From the NCBI GenBank assembly GCA_038146865.1, contig JAYQSL010000007.1, positions 744,001 through 808,000 of the forward strand: 64,000 nucleotides of DNA, in the 5' to 3' direction. The first letter of the stretch is position 1, and each line of letters opens with the position of its first letter. The stretch is from GCA-2709075 sp038146865 (GTDB taxonomy: Bacteria; Pseudomonadota; Alphaproteobacteria; MPNO01; UBA2964). Made by a program: the position numbers and the translations under genes. Positions 19,987 to 28,774 of this stretch are shown here, piece by piece. The notes below the pieces were generated by a model. That model worked only from the letters and a program-made list of their open reading frames with translations, did not search any database and was not told the DNA's origin.

Positions 19987-21920
19987 TAAATCCCCTGGAG
20001 GCTGCTAATTCAGAGCTCCCTAAACTGAAACGAGAGCTCTTTGGGGTCATTATGTTAGTTGTAGTCGCGGCAACACTGGTGGTTTCGTGGAAAACATTGG
20101 ACCTTTTTGAGGAAAAGTTAAATCCGCTGATTACAAAAAAAGTTTCGTTGATTGGAGAGCAGATAGCGGATGATTTAGCGCTTGTAGCAATAAATGGGAT
20201 ACCATTCGCCAGAGTTCCCGATTTAAAAAAATATCTACAAACCGCTGCTCAACAGCATCCCGAAATTGACCACGTAGCACTCTATAGAAATGCTGATGAC
20301 CTTTTGGCCTCGGGAAATCCGGAGAGAGATTTCGATCTAAGTTTTAATATTTCTGGTGCAGATCAATTCCGGCTTCAAATTTGGATAGATCAAAAATTTA
20401 CTCAAAAAAGTATGGAGAACATCATATTCGATATTGGAGTTCTCATCTTCGTCGGATTTATTTTATGTATTGAGATAACGCTGTCGTTGGTTGCATTTAA
20501 CATTACAAACCCACTCAGTCGATTTAGATTAGTTTTGCTTCGATACCAGGCAGGTGATTTTAGCAGAGTGCTCCTGCTGCGAGGAAAAGACGCAATCGCG
20601 TCTAGTAGCAGGGTCATCGCAAAAGCAGTAAACGATCGTGCTCGGCAAGAACAACGGGATAAAGTTGGTGGTCAGAATAAAAAGTTTGGCTCGGTAAAAC
20701 CCCTCCAGCAAAGATCAGTCGCAGACGTAAGGATACCACTGTTTATCTTTGTCTTTGCAGATGAACTCCAGAAATCATTTATGCCGGTTTTTGTAAAGGA
20801 GGTGGGGACAAGTCTAACATTTTTGCCCCTTGATGTGCTTCTTGGGCTTCCTATCATGGCCTTTATGGCGATGATTGCTATTTTTACTCCTCTGGCTGGC
20901 CGTTGGTCCGATGCCTATGGAAGTAAAAAAATATACCTGTTTGGTTTAATTCCGGCGTTTTCAGGGCACCTTTTCTGCGGTTTTGCGAACGACGTTGTTT
21001 GGATCGTTTTTGGCAGGGCACTAACTGGTTTCGGTTACGCGATGATTGTTATTTGTTGTCAGGGTTACATTGCTGGGATTTCTGAATCTAAAGAGAGAGC
21101 ATCTGGAATGGCAGCTTTCGTCGGCATATTGATGAGTGCGTCGATGGCAGGAATAGCAATTGGTGGCATATTAGTCGAACGTATTGGATACCAAAATATC
21201 TTCGCTTTATCGGCAGGTTTAACATTAATTGCTGGGTTAATTGCGTATAGCTTTTTTATCTCAGAGGATATGAAATCCAGAGAAGATGCTGCGCGTGAGA
21301 AAACAAGTTTCCTGAAGATCCTATCCAATACCAAATTTTTGGTCACTATTTTAATGTCCGCTATTCCAGCTAAGATAATACTGACGGGTTTTATATATTT
21401 TATTATTCCTTTGTACCTATTTAGCCTCGGTTCATCAGCTGCTGAGACCGCAAGGGTGATGATGATCTATCCTATTTTAGTAATTGCTCTTGGCCCTCTA
21501 TCTGCTTGGGTAGCGGGCCACGGAGCGCGAACCTTTAAGGTTTTGGTTTTTGGGTGTTTTTTCTCCGGTGTAGGCTTGATCATATTCCATCAGAGTCAAA
21601 CGGTTTTGGCAGTCATTTTAATGATCTTTCTAATGGGTGTGGCGCATGCCTTCATGAAGGCACCACAAATAAATTTTATAATGGAAATCGCTGAGACCGA
21701 AATGCCAGATCAAGGTCGAACAGCAATCTTGGGTTTGCTCAGAACACTTGAGAGAATTGGAAGTGTGATAGGTCCTCTGCTGGCCGGAGCATTGGTCGCT
21801 TTCTTTGGTTTCTCGAATGCCATTTTGGTGATCGGTTGCTTAATATCCGGCTCTGCAGTGGCTATGCTGTGTTATTTTGCCAAATTAAATTTAAATGCTT
21901 CAACCGTTGATAATGACTAA
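19983..21920 (+). CDS. MFS transporter with N-terminal extracytoplasmic sensor module
   Basis: A 645-residue fusion. Residues about 18-38 form a TM helix, about 40-145 an extracytoplasmic domain with a PAS/Cache-like pattern (QLIGEQ-type start, HPEIDHVALYRNADDLLASG), about 145-170 a second TM helix, and about 170-225 a HAMP-like cytoplasmic stretch (NPLSRFRLVLLRYQAGDFSR). From about 250 on there are 12 TM helices of a major facilitator, with the loop 2-3 signature GRWSDAYGSKK and GRALTGFGYAMIV. This joins a chemoreceptor-style input to a drug/metabolite-type transporter. The gene overlaps its neighbours by 4 and 8 bases. A small-molecule efflux or uptake role gated by a periplasmic signal is inference. 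Confidence 0.85.
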   Translation: MINPLEAANSELPKLKRELFGVIMLVVVAATLVVSWKTLDLFEEKLNPLITKKVSLIGEQIADDLALVAINGIPFARVPDLKKYLQTAAQQHPEIDHVALYRNADDLLASGNPERDFDLSFNISGADQFRLQIWIDQKFTQKSMENIIFDIGVLIFVGFILCIEITLSLVAFNITNPLSRFRLVLLRYQAGDFSRVLLLRGKDAIASSSRVIAKAVNDRARQEQRDKVGGQNKKFGSVKPLQQRSVADVRIPLFIFVFADELQKSFMPVFVKEVGTSLTFLPLDVLLGLPIMAFMAMIAIFTPLAGRWSDAYGSKKIYLFGLIPAFSGHLFCGFANDVVWIVFGRALTGFGYAMIVICCQGYIAGISESKERASGMAAFVGILMSASMAGIAIGGILVERIGYQNIFALSAGLTLIAGLIAYSFFISEDMKSREDAAREKTSFLKILSNTKFLVTILMSAIPAKIILTGFIYFIIPLYLFSLGSSAAETARVMMIYPILVIALGPLSAWVAGHGARTFKVLVFGCFFSGVGLIIFHQSQTVLAVILMIFLMGVAHAFMKAPQINFIMEIAETEMPDQGRTAILGLLRTLERIGSVIGPLLAGALVAFFGFSNAILVIGCLISGSAVAMLCYFAKLNLNASTVDND

Positions 21921-22914
21921 AGTAATCGTTGTTCTATTAGCTACTTTTTTTGTCTGGAGTCCAATAAACGCCATGAGCAAAGCTGTCTCAAAGCAGACAA
22001 TTTACATGGCGGTTTGGAGGGGTTGTGAGGAGGCTTGCAAAAGTTTCATCGATTTTTTTGGCGACCGGAGACAGAAATTTAATTTCATTATCAGAGATGC
22101 CGGACGTGATAAAAGCAAACTGGAAGACTTTGTGGATGAAATAAAAACACTTCGACCAGATCTATTGGTGACTTGGGGAACTTCGGTTTCCAAGAGGCTT
22201 CTGGGGAAGTGGGATAGCGCAGACCCTAACAGACACATAACTAACATACCCACAGTATTTATGATTGTAGCAGATCCCGTTGGGGCCGGGATCTCAAAAA
22301 CTAATCGATGGTCTGGAAGGGTCAATGTAACGGGTACTTTGAATAGAGCTCCGGCAAAAACCCAGCTCCAAACAATCAGAAGTTATAGGCCGATAAAATC
22401 TCTGGGAATGGTTTACAATGATAATGAGCTTAATGCGAGACTAAGTGTTGACGCGATGAGGAAGGCTGCTCAAGTTGAGGGGGTCTCATTTTTTGTTGAA
22501 AGATTAAAGAAGGATCAGAATGGAAGGCCACGGATAGACGATATAGAGACCGCAGTTGAGCGCATTGCTGCAAAAAATCCTGAATTTTTATATCTCGGTT
22601 CAAGCTCGTTCCTTACAAAATATAGGAAGCGAGTGACATCAGCCGCCCTTAAGCAGAAACTGCCCTTGGCGGCGGGCAGTGAGGTTCTGGTTAGAAAGGC
22701 GACAGCATTGCTCGGGGTTGCCGCAAAATATTCAAGTATAGGCCGCTTGGCCGCGATGCAGGCTCAGGATATTCTTTTTGGGAAAAAAATCCCAGGCGAC
22801 CTTCCAATAAAAAAGTTGGATAGGTACTCTGTCTTGATTAATTTAAATACGGCCAAAGCGTTAGACCTCTATCCTCCGATTAGTCTTTTAAAAATATCTG
22901 AAATCATCCGTTAG
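21913..22914 (+). CDS. ABC_sub_bind-type (PF04392-like) periplasmic binding protein
   Basis: A protein of about 333 residues with a signal peptide (VIVVLLATFFVWSPINAM). The two-lobe periplasmic binding fold of the PF04392 type is visible: RPDLLVTWGTSVSKRLLG, IPTVFMIVADPVGAGISK, RSYRPIKSLGMVYNDNEL, and FLYLGSSSFLTKYRKRV, the last being the second-lobe ligand strand. Members are often encoded beside sensors rather than ABC permeases. The start ATG at 21913 lies inside the end of the MFS gene (8-base overlap). No ABC ATPase or permease follows, which suggests that it feeds or senses for the MFS fusion. Ligand unknown. Confidence 0.82.
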   Translation: MTKVIVVLLATFFVWSPINAMSKAVSKQTIYMAVWRGCEEACKSFIDFFGDRRQKFNFIIRDAGRDKSKLEDFVDEIKTLRPDLLVTWGTSVSKRLLGKWDSADPNRHITNIPTVFMIVADPVGAGISKTNRWSGRVNVTGTLNRAPAKTQLQTIRSYRPIKSLGMVYNDNELNARLSVDAMRKAAQVEGVSFFVERLKKDQNGRPRIDDIETAVERIAAKNPEFLYLGSSSFLTKYRKRVTSAALKQKLPLAAGSEVLVRKATALLGVAAKYSSIGRLAAMQAQDILFGKKIPGDLPIKKLDRYSVLINLNTAKALDLYPPISLLKISEIIR

Positions 22915-22922
22915 AGTGGTTC

Positions 22923-23882
22923 ATGAGAAAATTCATCTGTATTAGCTTGTTTGCCCTCATGTTGTTTGGAGGTTCAAGTGAGAGTTATGCTGGGAAGTTC
23001 TTTGCGCTTGGAACGGCTTCAAGCAAAGGAACGTATTTTCCTGTTGGCAAAGCATTTTGCCAACAGATCAATAAGTATAGTGATGCTCATCGGCTGCGAT
23101 GTTTAGAGTATATTACGGGAGGCTCGGTATACAATATTCACGCTTTAATGACAGAAGAATTAGACCTGGCAATTACTCGTTCTGATTTGTCTTATTATGC
23201 TTATAAAGGACGGGGTCGGTTCAAGGGTTTAGAAAACCATAAGCAACTGAGGGCTGTCCTAAATTTATATACCCAGCCCTTATTGGTTACCGTAAAAACG
23301 GGCAGCGGTATATCTAAGTTTTCTGACTTCAAAAGCCGGTCAATAAATATTGGTAATAAGGGCTCAGGAAAACGAGATATTGCCCAGAAGATTTTCTCAA
23401 TTATGAATTGGAATAATCGAGATTTCTCCGCAGTTACTGAGTACTCTACATCCCAGCAGGGCACTCCTTTTTGTCAGGAGGATGTTGATATACTGATAGA
23501 GTCTATCGGTCTCCCAAATCGGTTTTACAGTGGCCTTATAAAAACCTGTGGTGCCATGTTTATAGGTGTTTCTTCAAAAGTGATCTCTGGTTTAAAAAAA
23601 CTCGGTCCATTTTTCTTCGAAACGGAAATCCCAAAGGCCTTTAATCCTGGAAACAAAGGGATAGCGAAGACCGTGGGTATAAAAGTTGTTTTAATCACAA
23701 CAATCCGACAACCGGTAGCTCCAATAAAAATGCTAGCTAGTGTCATTCTACAAAATCTAGATGAGTTTAGAAATTCACATCCTTCGCTCAAAGGTCTTTC
23801 AAAAAGAAGTCTTTTTTCCGAGGGCATCAACATGCCTCTTCACCCGGGCGTTGCTGCTGCACTGAATGAAGTGAAAGGATAG
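22923..23882 (+). CDS. TAXI-family TRAP-type periplasmic solute-binding protein
   Basis: A 319-residue exported protein: signal peptide MRKFICISLFALMLFGGSS...YAG, then FALGTASSKGTYFPVGKAFC, the N-terminal signature of TAXI binding proteins. ITGGSVYNIHALMTEELDLAITRSD and LRAVLNLYTQPLLVTVKTGSG follow the same family pattern. TAXI proteins normally deliver solutes to fused TRAP permeases, but none is encoded nearby. Two cysteine pairs (about 42/55 and 180/202) might form disulfides. It lies 8 bases after the ABC_sub_bind gene and 5 bases before the secretin gene, so it belongs to the same operon. Confidence 0.85.
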   Translation: MRKFICISLFALMLFGGSSESYAGKFFALGTASSKGTYFPVGKAFCQQINKYSDAHRLRCLEYITGGSVYNIHALMTEELDLAITRSDLSYYAYKGRGRFKGLENHKQLRAVLNLYTQPLLVTVKTGSGISKFSDFKSRSINIGNKGSGKRDIAQKIFSIMNWNNRDFSAVTEYSTSQQGTPFCQEDVDILIESIGLPNRFYSGLIKTCGAMFIGVSSKVISGLKKLGPFFFETEIPKAFNPGNKGIAKTVGIKVVLITTIRQPVAPIKMLASVILQNLDEFRNSHPSLKGLSKRSLFSEGINMPLHPGVAAALNEVKG

Positions 23883-23887
23883 CAAAG

Positions 23888-25864
23888 ATGACTAAATGCA
23901 AAGCCTTTTTTATAGTTATTTACAGTTGTCTTTTGATTATACTTTCTGGCTGCGTGGATCATCAGTTTGTTCATGAGAACTTAAAGTCCGGCGCTGAAAG
24001 ACTCGGTCAATCAAAACCACTCCAGCATGCATCAAAGGGTTTAGATTTTCTGGATAAAAGGGAGTACCGCCAGGCGAGTAAGTCATTTAACACTGCTCTG
24101 AGATTGAATCCGCGGAACAGTGGGCTTCAGTTTTTTAACTCTCACACTTACCACCTTATCGCGAAGAGGGAAGACTCTAGTCTGTTTGCATTGGCTGAAG
24201 CAGGCTACCGCGTATCACTAAGCTTGGATCCCACGAACTGGATTTCTAAGTTTTATTTAGGTCAGCTATATTTGGATCAACGAAAATTTTTTGAAGCGAA
24301 ACGAATATTTTCCGAGCTAATTCTGTCACGGCCCTCGGATGCTGATGTTGCTTATAACTTGGCGGTTGCTGGTTACTACAGTGGGGATCCGTTAACAGCC
24401 GCCGCTGCAGCATTCAGGTTAGGAGAGTTGCGACCCAATCATCTTCGCACTCAAAAGCTGTCAGCTATAGTTTACGCATCTGTGAATGATACTCAGCAAA
24501 GCAAATATTGGTTTGCTAAAATGAGAGAAAATAGGGGTAGTGAAGCGCTTAAGGCGCGATTAGAAGATTGGAAAGGCTTTTATCGATATGTGAAGCTTCG
24601 AACACCTGAGAAGTTTCTTGATCGATCTGATGTCACATCAAACGGGGATACGGCCCCTCTTACCTTGGCGCAAGCGTTTGGACCTAGCCCCGATGGAGCG
24701 GATACTGCAGAAAATGCGTCTGGAGCGGATGAAATTGGGTCCAGCTCTGAACAAGAAGGAGAACAGAGCGATACAACCGAAGCGGAAGTTAAAGTAAAAA
24801 GGCTGCCGAACGAGAAAAAAATGATTATCGTCGATGTCGTAATCATAAGTTCTGTAGAGGATATAAAGACCGCGAGTGGCATTAATTTGCTTAAAAATTT
24901 GCAGCTGACATTTGGGTCTGCAGACTCAGCAGGTTTATCCTACACTAGGAGTATCAGTGAAGATTTTAAGGATCCGAGTAGTAGCACTGATACCCGAGCG
25001 ATTGTGAGGGCTCTCACAATTCCAGCCATAACCTATAGTTTGAACATCGCAAACTCAGGAACTGACAGAAATGATGTCTTGGCGAGGCCTACAATTGTGG
25101 CCAGGGAGGGTGAAACTTCTGAATTTTTTTCAGGAGAAAACATTAAAGCTTCATCAGTCTCCACAACAGCACAGCAGGGTGCAACTGAAGTAGAGCAGGA
25201 CATTGGTGTTTCTCTCAAAGTTAAACCTGAGCTGGTCTCAGATCAAATGGTGAAGTTGAACTTAGAGGTTGAAAGAACTTTCCTTCAAACGCCCAGCAGC
25301 AGCGTGACTTTTAATTTCCAGCTGCGCACAACGAAGACTAGAGTTAATGCTACAGTGGATCTTAGAAAAGGCGATACTCTCATATTAAGTGGACTTTCGG
25401 AGAAACAGACCGAGAATCTTCGTGATGGGGTTCCATTTCTCCAAGATGTACCGGGTCTTCAGTATTTTTTCTCGTCTAAAAAAACCAGAGATTACAATAA
25501 GTCAGTAATTCTTCTGATCACGCCACGGTTTCCAGAATATACTTACCGTCCAGCGACACCTTCGGGATCTAGTGTAAATGATAAGTACGCAACAATCGAA
25601 GATGGGGTTGGCGCCTCGGGTGCCGAAGACCGCGGGGACCCAAAAAACAGAGAGCCGCGCGCTAGCCCTGAAGTGACAGAATTGCAAGCGCGGTATACTG
25701 ACTGGTTTAAACCATATCCGAATTGGGCTTCAGCATTTAAACACTTGCAGGGTAATAAATTGTATAGAGAATTTAGAACTGGTGACGTTTCCCTGGAAAA
25801 ATGGGAAGCCCAAACCACGCACAAAGCCCGGCTAAAAAAAGCTCTCGACTTTCTTTATTTTTGA
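23888..25864 (+). CDS. Outer-membrane lipoprotein with TPR repeats and a secretin domain
   Basis: A 658-residue protein with a lipobox (IILSGC, Cys22). Residues about 50-230 contain TPR-like helical repeats (GLDFLDKREYRQASKSFNTA, LYLDQRKFFEAKRIFSEL and others). An acidic, Ser/Glu-rich linker spans about 255-305. Residues about 310-560 form a secretin core: LARPTIVAREGETSEFFSGE, VSLKVKPELVSDQMVKLNLE, and the C-terminal secretin signature VDLRKGDTLILSGLSEKQ with VPFLQDVPGLQYFF and SVILLITPRFPE. Secretins form large outer-membrane channels in type II/III secretion and pilus systems, yet no ATPase, inner-membrane platform or pseudopilin gene is near. The gene is tightly linked to two periplasmic binding proteins. 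Confidence 0.88.
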   Translation: MTKCKAFFIVIYSCLLIILSGCVDHQFVHENLKSGAERLGQSKPLQHASKGLDFLDKREYRQASKSFNTALRLNPRNSGLQFFNSHTYHLIAKREDSSLFALAEAGYRVSLSLDPTNWISKFYLGQLYLDQRKFFEAKRIFSELILSRPSDADVAYNLAVAGYYSGDPLTAAAAAFRLGELRPNHLRTQKLSAIVYASVNDTQQSKYWFAKMRENRGSEALKARLEDWKGFYRYVKLRTPEKFLDRSDVTSNGDTAPLTLAQAFGPSPDGADTAENASGADEIGSSSEQEGEQSDTTEAEVKVKRLPNEKKMIIVDVVIISSVEDIKTASGINLLKNLQLTFGSADSAGLSYTRSISEDFKDPSSSTDTRAIVRALTIPAITYSLNIANSGTDRNDVLARPTIVAREGETSEFFSGENIKASSVSTTAQQGATEVEQDIGVSLKVKPELVSDQMVKLNLEVERTFLQTPSSSVTFNFQLRTTKTRVNATVDLRKGDTLILSGLSEKQTENLRDGVPFLQDVPGLQYFFSSKKTRDYNKSVILLITPRFPEYTYRPATPSGSSVNDKYATIEDGVGASGAEDRGDPKNREPRASPEVTELQARYTDWFKPYPNWASAFKHLQGNKLYREFRTGDVSLEKWEAQTTHKARLKKALDFLYF

Positions 25865-25881
25865 TAACTAAGAGGTCCCTA

Positions 25882-26685
25882 ATGTCTCGGATTTCACTCG
25901 TCGCGTTATTATTTTCTCAATTATTGTTTATCCCGGTTGGTTTCGCTGGTGAATTAAAATGTGAACTTTGTGATCTTAGATATGGAGAGTATCAAGGTAA
26001 GGACCTAAGAAGCTCTGTGTTAAAGGGGGCATATTTATTTGGGGCGGATTTTTCTCGCACCAACCTCACTAATTCAGACTTTGAAAGCGCGAATTTGATC
26101 TATTCTAAATTTGTGAGAAGCGATCTTAGCTTCGCTAATTTGAATAAGGCAGATTTGACCAATAGTAACCTGTTTGCAGCGACACTAAGAGGTGTTGATG
26201 CGAGATTTTCCAATTTTACTCGGGCTTATCTCGAGGGGGTGGAGCTGACTGACTCAGACCTAAGCGGGTCTACTCTTGTAGGGGCTAAGTTGGTCTCCGC
26301 CTTTATGAACAGAGGAAACTTAAAAAACGCCAAAATGCGAGGGGCGGTTCTAACCAATTGTAAATGTAAAAAGGTTAATTTTTCGGGAGCCGACTTACGA
26401 AATACAGACTTTAAAAATGCGGATTTGCGCATGGCTAATCTGGCAGGTGCGAATATAGAGCAAGCGGACTTTACTGGGGCAAAATTGGATTATGCGCGGT
26501 TATTGAGTGCCAGGGGGAAGGGCGTAAATTTCGAAGGCGCAAGCTTGGTTGGCGCTAATCTCAAGAATGCAGATTTCACCGAAGGTAATTTTACAGGAGC
26601 GAGATTGGATAGCACTCTCAAGCAAAACACGAATTTTTGTAAGGCAGCTCTCCCCTCAAAGAAAATAGGGAAATGTCCCAACTAA
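25882..26685 (+). CDS. Exported pentapeptide-repeat protein
   Basis: A 267-residue protein with a signal peptide (MSRISLVALLFSQLLFIPVGFAG) followed by a short Cys pair (CELC) and about 35 pentapeptide repeats of the A(D/N)Lxx type (GADFSRTNLTNSDFESANL and so on), which fold as a right-handed beta-helix. More cysteines appear at CKC and FCKAALPSKKIGKCPN. An upstream in-frame ATG at 25801 lies inside the secretin gene; the ATG at 25882, with an AGAGG site, is preferred because a signal peptide starts there. It is the last gene of the operon, 17 bases after the secretin. Function unknown; a periplasmic scaffold is possible. Confidence 0.85.
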   Translation: MSRISLVALLFSQLLFIPVGFAGELKCELCDLRYGEYQGKDLRSSVLKGAYLFGADFSRTNLTNSDFESANLIYSKFVRSDLSFANLNKADLTNSNLFAATLRGVDARFSNFTRAYLEGVELTDSDLSGSTLVGAKLVSAFMNRGNLKNAKMRGAVLTNCKCKKVNFSGADLRNTDFKNADLRMANLAGANIEQADFTGAKLDYARLLSARGKGVNFEGASLVGANLKNADFTEGNFTGARLDSTLKQNTNFCKAALPSKKIGKCPN

Positions 26686-26790
26686 GAAATTTTTGTCGGC
26701 AAGGGGAAGAGAGTTAAGGTTCCAATCGCTGGTTAATACCTTTGAATAGCCTGTTGGTTCAGATATCTCTTTTGATGAGACCTCTAAAAT

Positions 26791-27780
26791 TTATTTTGCG
26801 GCAGCGACCCGTTGTATCAAAGTTATAGTGCTTTGGTTCAGGCCTGCTATTTCAGCTAGTTTCTTCTGCATTTTTTCAACTGCTTTTTGTTTCTTTTTGT
26901 CTTTCATCTGCTCCAATTGAGCAATATAGCCAAAAGGGGCTGGGATCGTTTGGGGCCCGAAACCAATAGATTTCGTTCGTTTATTAAAACGGACCGAAGC
27001 CCACATATCCACTTTTACGGATGATGAATTTGCATCCAGGACCTTAAAACAGAAATTGGCTCGACCTGATAAAGGGATGCATCTTTCCTCTTTGCGAGTG
27101 CGACTGTTTGGAGGAGGGATTAGCTGTATTTTTTTTTCATCACTCCACTTGAACCAAACACCATATTCGAGCTTTTTGTTCGTTGGCAGGTATCGAAGAT
27201 CCACCCATAATTGAGTTGTTCTTTTTCGTTTTTTGAATTTTAGTTGCTGCTTCTTGTACTGTTGAACGAGGGGAAAACCCTCCTGTTTCATGACTTGCCA
27301 GTCCGAATACATTTTTTTGAGCTTTGCCACAAAGACCGCTAACTGACAGGCCTTTTCCCTTTTTTTGAGATAGTTATTGATATTAATTTTTGCTTTTTTT
27401 GCAGCGGCTTTAAGTCTTTTTAAATCGCTGGAACATCGCATGCTCACTCTAGTGTAGGCATCAGCGTTTTTAAAATTTATCGCTTGGGATCGGAGCTTGT
27501 TACCCCTCGCCTTTAAATTGTCAAAACGGGCTGCATATTTTTTAAACTTACCCCTCTTTCGTTTGTAGGACTCGTGATATCTCACAAAGCGCTTAGGTAC
27601 CTTTATTTTTGAGGTCTTATAAATTTTTTCTGCCTCTTTATAGAGGATTTCCATCCTCTGCGCATTTTTGTCTGTGCTGGCTTGCGGCGACTGAGCGGAA
27701 GCATCTGCCATTTTTAGAATTACGAATACGGAGATGATACTATAAAAAGAAATTTTGCTAGCTAGTTTTTTGGTGTTCAT
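26791..27780 (-). CDS. Exported Lys-rich protein of unknown function
   Basis: A 329-residue protein with a signal peptide (hydrophobic about residues 10-28, ASAQS cleavage region). The mature part is very rich in Lys/Arg, with predicted helical, coiled-coil-like stretches (about 40-170) and a more beta-like centre (TQLWVDLRYLPTNKKLEYGVWFK near residue 195) containing ERCIPLSGRANFCFKV. It ends with another charged helix (MKDKKKQKAVEKMQKKLAEIAG). Four cysteines may pair. I do not recognise the family. It faces the pentapeptide gene convergently and may be unrelated to that operon. Confidence 0.65.
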   Translation of the reverse strand: MNTKKLASKISFYSIISVFVILKMADASAQSPQASTDKNAQRMEILYKEAEKIYKTSKIKVPKRFVRYHESYKRKRGKFKKYAARFDNLKARGNKLRSQAINFKNADAYTRVSMRCSSDLKRLKAAAKKAKININNYLKKREKACQLAVFVAKLKKMYSDWQVMKQEGFPLVQQYKKQQLKFKKRKRTTQLWVDLRYLPTNKKLEYGVWFKWSDEKKIQLIPPPNSRTRKEERCIPLSGRANFCFKVLDANSSSVKVDMWASVRFNKRTKSIGFGPQTIPAPFGYIAQLEQMKDKKKQKAVEKMQKKLAEIAGLNQSTITLIQRVAAAK

Positions 27781-28222
27781 TAATCACCTTTTGGAAGCGC
27801 TTAGTGGGGTAACCGAGGATACTGGAACTGGATCTTTAGTTACGCACGTTAGCCGTTTCGATACAATCAAAAGTGTAAAAAAATTCGATAATTAAAAATT
27901 ACAGGAATTCAGACGTGTTAGGATCATTCGCTATATTTTTACACAATCGGCATCTCTAGAGGGACTGTCGGCATCTTTAGAGGGACTATCGAAAAAAAAG
28001 AGTGACTTTGGTGTACCCGGAGAGACATCCAGTGATTTATGTTGTCGAAGACCTGTGAACGGGAGTGAACTTAACTAGGCTTGGAAACTCAGTGTCTCTA
28101 GTGCATTCAGGATACCTTCAGGCGTGGCCGAAGTCGTCAGCAGAGTAAGATTTTAACGAGCGGAGAGGGTCAAAAAACATAGAAGTTGACATATGAACCC
28201 TAGGTAGTCAGCATCACACCTT
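27781..28222. other. 442-base intergenic region with a short tandem repeat
   Basis: This is the divergent spacer between the Lys-rich exported protein and the TRAP operon, so promoters for both are expected here. It contains two tandem 21-base units (27947-27988). No credible open frame was found, and no riboswitch or tRNA-like fold was recognised. Confidence 0.6.
27947..27988. repeat. Two tandem 21-base repeats
   Basis: The unit TCGGCATCTCTAGAGGGACTG (positions 27947-27967, given here as 21 bases in two parts: TCGGCATCTC and TAGAGGGACTG) is repeated at 27968-27988 with two differences. It lies about 240 bases upstream of the TRAP operon in a divergent spacer and could be a tandem protein-binding site. 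Confidence 0.75.
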
Positions 28223-28261
28223 TTGATTGTTGATGATAGTAGGGCTGCAGGGACGAGACAG

Positions 28262-28774
28262 TTGCAAAGTTTTAGTAACATTGTTCTTAAGATCATTCGG
28301 GCGCTTCTTGGCGCGGTATTAATAGGCAGTGTTTTTCTCATTGTTGCCAATGCAATTGGCAGATATTTGCTTCTCACACCAATAATTTGGGCTGAGGAAA
28401 TCCTTGGGTATGTTCTGGTGTGGATGGTTTATTTGGGTGCTGTTCTTGTGACCTGGGAGGCGGGTCACCTCCGAATGGATTTGTTAAGCCGAGGGCTGAG
28501 AGGACTATCAGGGATTTTTGTAAATGGGCTCGCTGCGATAGCATTTTTGGGCGTTGGAGCTGTCATTGTTTATCAAAGTTTACTGGCAATACCTGAATTC
28601 ACTCATAGTAGCCAAGTTGCGGAATTACCCATGAATTTGGTGCATACTGTAGTGCCGATCGCGTTTGTTATTATTATTTTAATGATTTTACTTCGTATTA
28701 AGACCTATCTCGCCGGTGATAGTAAACCGGATCTATCTTCGCCCATTGAAAGTCCAAACGGAGATCGTAAATGA
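28262..28774 (+). CDS. TRAP transporter small permease (DctQ-type)
   Basis: A protein of about 170 residues with four TM helices, typical of the small TRAP membrane subunit. RALLGAVLIGSVFLIVANA and the following IGRYLLLTPIIWAEEILGYVLVW motif (Arg-Tyr then Trp-Ala-Glu-Glu) are characteristic. Two TTG starts are possible: 28223 with no ribosome-binding site, or 28262 preceded by AGGGA; the second is chosen. It overlaps the large permease by 4 bases (ATGA). The system drives sodium-coupled uptake of organic acids or similar solutes. Confidence 0.85.
   Translation: MQSFSNIVLKIIRALLGAVLIGSVFLIVANAIGRYLLLTPIIWAEEILGYVLVWMVYLGAVLVTWEAGHLRMDLLSRGLRGLSGIFVNGLAAIAFLGVGAVIVYQSLLAIPEFTHSSQVAELPMNLVHTVVPIAFVIIILMILLRIKTYLAGDSKPDLSSPIESPNGDRK

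Noticed and set aside
25801..25881. Upstream ATG of the pentapeptide-repeat gene
   Set aside because: It lies inside the secretin gene, and a proper signal peptide begins at the ATG at 25882.
27947..27988. Start of a CRISPR array
   Set aside because: Only two units, directly adjacent with no spacer, and no cas genes in the window.
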